A stretch of DNA of 6,210 nt, from NCBI GenBank assembly GCA_945788485.1, contig CALZMB010000135.1:1-6210 (forward strand), in the 5' to 3' direction. Both the position numbers and the translations under genes were made by a program. Positions 5,861 through 6,210 of this stretch are shown here, piece by piece (positions within the stretch are counted from its first letter, which is position 1; every line of letters begins with the position of its first letter). This stretch comes from an uncultured bacterium. GTDB taxonomy: Bacteria; Bacteroidota; Bacteroidia; Bacteroidales; Bacteroidaceae. A model generated the notes under the pieces. That model was not told the origin of the DNA. It saw only the letters and a list, made by a program, of their open reading frames with translations, and ran no database searches.

Positions 5861-6210
5861 ATGCCAACACAGACCGCAGACACAACACCATCGTCACAGC
5901 CACACAGCCGTGGCCTCGCACTATCGCTGTCGAAGACACTCAGCATGGTGTGTACACCATTCTACCTGCCACTGCTCAGCATGGCAGCCATCTTCACCTT
6001 CACACACCTCTACTATCTGCCCCTGTCGTACAAGCTGCAGATAGCTCTGCTCACATATCTCTTCACCATCTTCCTGCCCACACTATTCATCAGGGCGTAC
6101 AGATGCTACAACGGATGGACGCTCTTCCACCTGACGATGAGAGAGAAACGCATGGTGCCGTATATCACCACCATCGCCTCGTATCTCGCCCTCTACTACA
6201 TCATGAGGGC
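5861..6210 (+). CDS. Multi-pass membrane protein, N-terminal part (cut by window end)
   Basis: An open frame from ATG 5861 to the window end gives 116 residues with no stop. The first 25 or so are polar, rich in Thr/Ser/Pro. Three hydrophobic segments follow at about 27-48 (after LSKTLSMVCTPFYLPLL), 58-79 and 98-115. Between the last two is a short charged loop with WTLFHLTMREKRMVPY. The pattern of an early helix with a Pro-rich turn, then a loop with R-E-(K/R)-R and a Pro before the third helix, resembles from memory Bacteroidota membrane proteins sometimes annotated as PAP2-related. The phosphatase motifs of that superfamily are not visible in the part present, so this is a weak identification. 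Its close, same-strand position behind the ABC exporter suggests co-transcription and an envelope role. Met29 (5945) is an alternative start, but it would fall inside the first hydrophobic segment. Confidence 0.7.
   Translation, partial: MPTQTADTTPSSQPHSRGLALSLSKTLSMVCTPFYLPLLSMAAIFTFTHLYYLPLSYKLQIALLTYLFTIFLPTLFIRAYRCYNGWTLFHLTMREKRMVPYITTIASYLALYYIMR

Noticed and set aside
1..6210. CRISPR array, tRNA or rRNA genes, transposase genes
   Set aside because: Reading through the window I saw no regularly spaced repeats, no tRNA-like or rRNA sequences, and no transposase or integrase motifs.

Overview
The window looks like chromosomal DNA from a Bacteroidota bacterium of the order Bacteroidales; a Prevotella-like genus is my best guess. 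Two things point there. Three start regions carry the Bacteroidota -7 promoter element TAnnTTTG (at 129-136 and 3919-3926 on +, and 3795-3802 on -) without recognisable Shine-Dalgarno sequences. The first gene is also a one-protein hybrid two-component system (sensor kinase, receiver and AraC-type DNA-binding domain), an architecture characteristic of this phylum.

Layout: (1) 1-198 is an AT-rich regulatory region with a near-perfect direct repeat and a promoter. (2) 199-3123 (+) encodes a 974-aa TPR-type hybrid sensor kinase/response regulator with a lipoprotein-like signal sequence. (3) 3124-3378 has no gene but is densely folded: a long-range stem, an adjacent hairpin, and a perfect 33-bp inverted repeat with a 20-nt loop. 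(4) 3379-3743 (-) encodes a small exported protein of unknown function. Its signal peptide and its body lie in different frames, so it is a frameshifted gene or pseudogene. (5) 3744-3955 is an AT-rich divergent promoter region. (6) 3956-5791 (+) encodes a complete 611-aa ABC exporter half-transporter of the MsbA/ABCB type. (7) 5792-5860 is a short spacer with a hairpin and a G/T-free leader. (8) 5861-6210 (+) is the start of a multi-pass membrane protein cut off by the window end.

The kinase is probably a self-contained signalling unit: periplasmic TPR sensor, membrane helix, kinase, receiver, DNA-binding domain. Its target genes are not evident here; no SusC/SusD or other polysaccharide-utilisation gene lies within the window. 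The ABC exporter and the following membrane protein are co-oriented, with a 69-bp gap and no convincing terminator, so they may be co-transcribed and act at the inner membrane, possibly in lipid or envelope export. I did not find a clearly new multi-gene system. The most unusual elements are the structured intergenic block at 3148-3365 and the frameshifted exported protein beside it.
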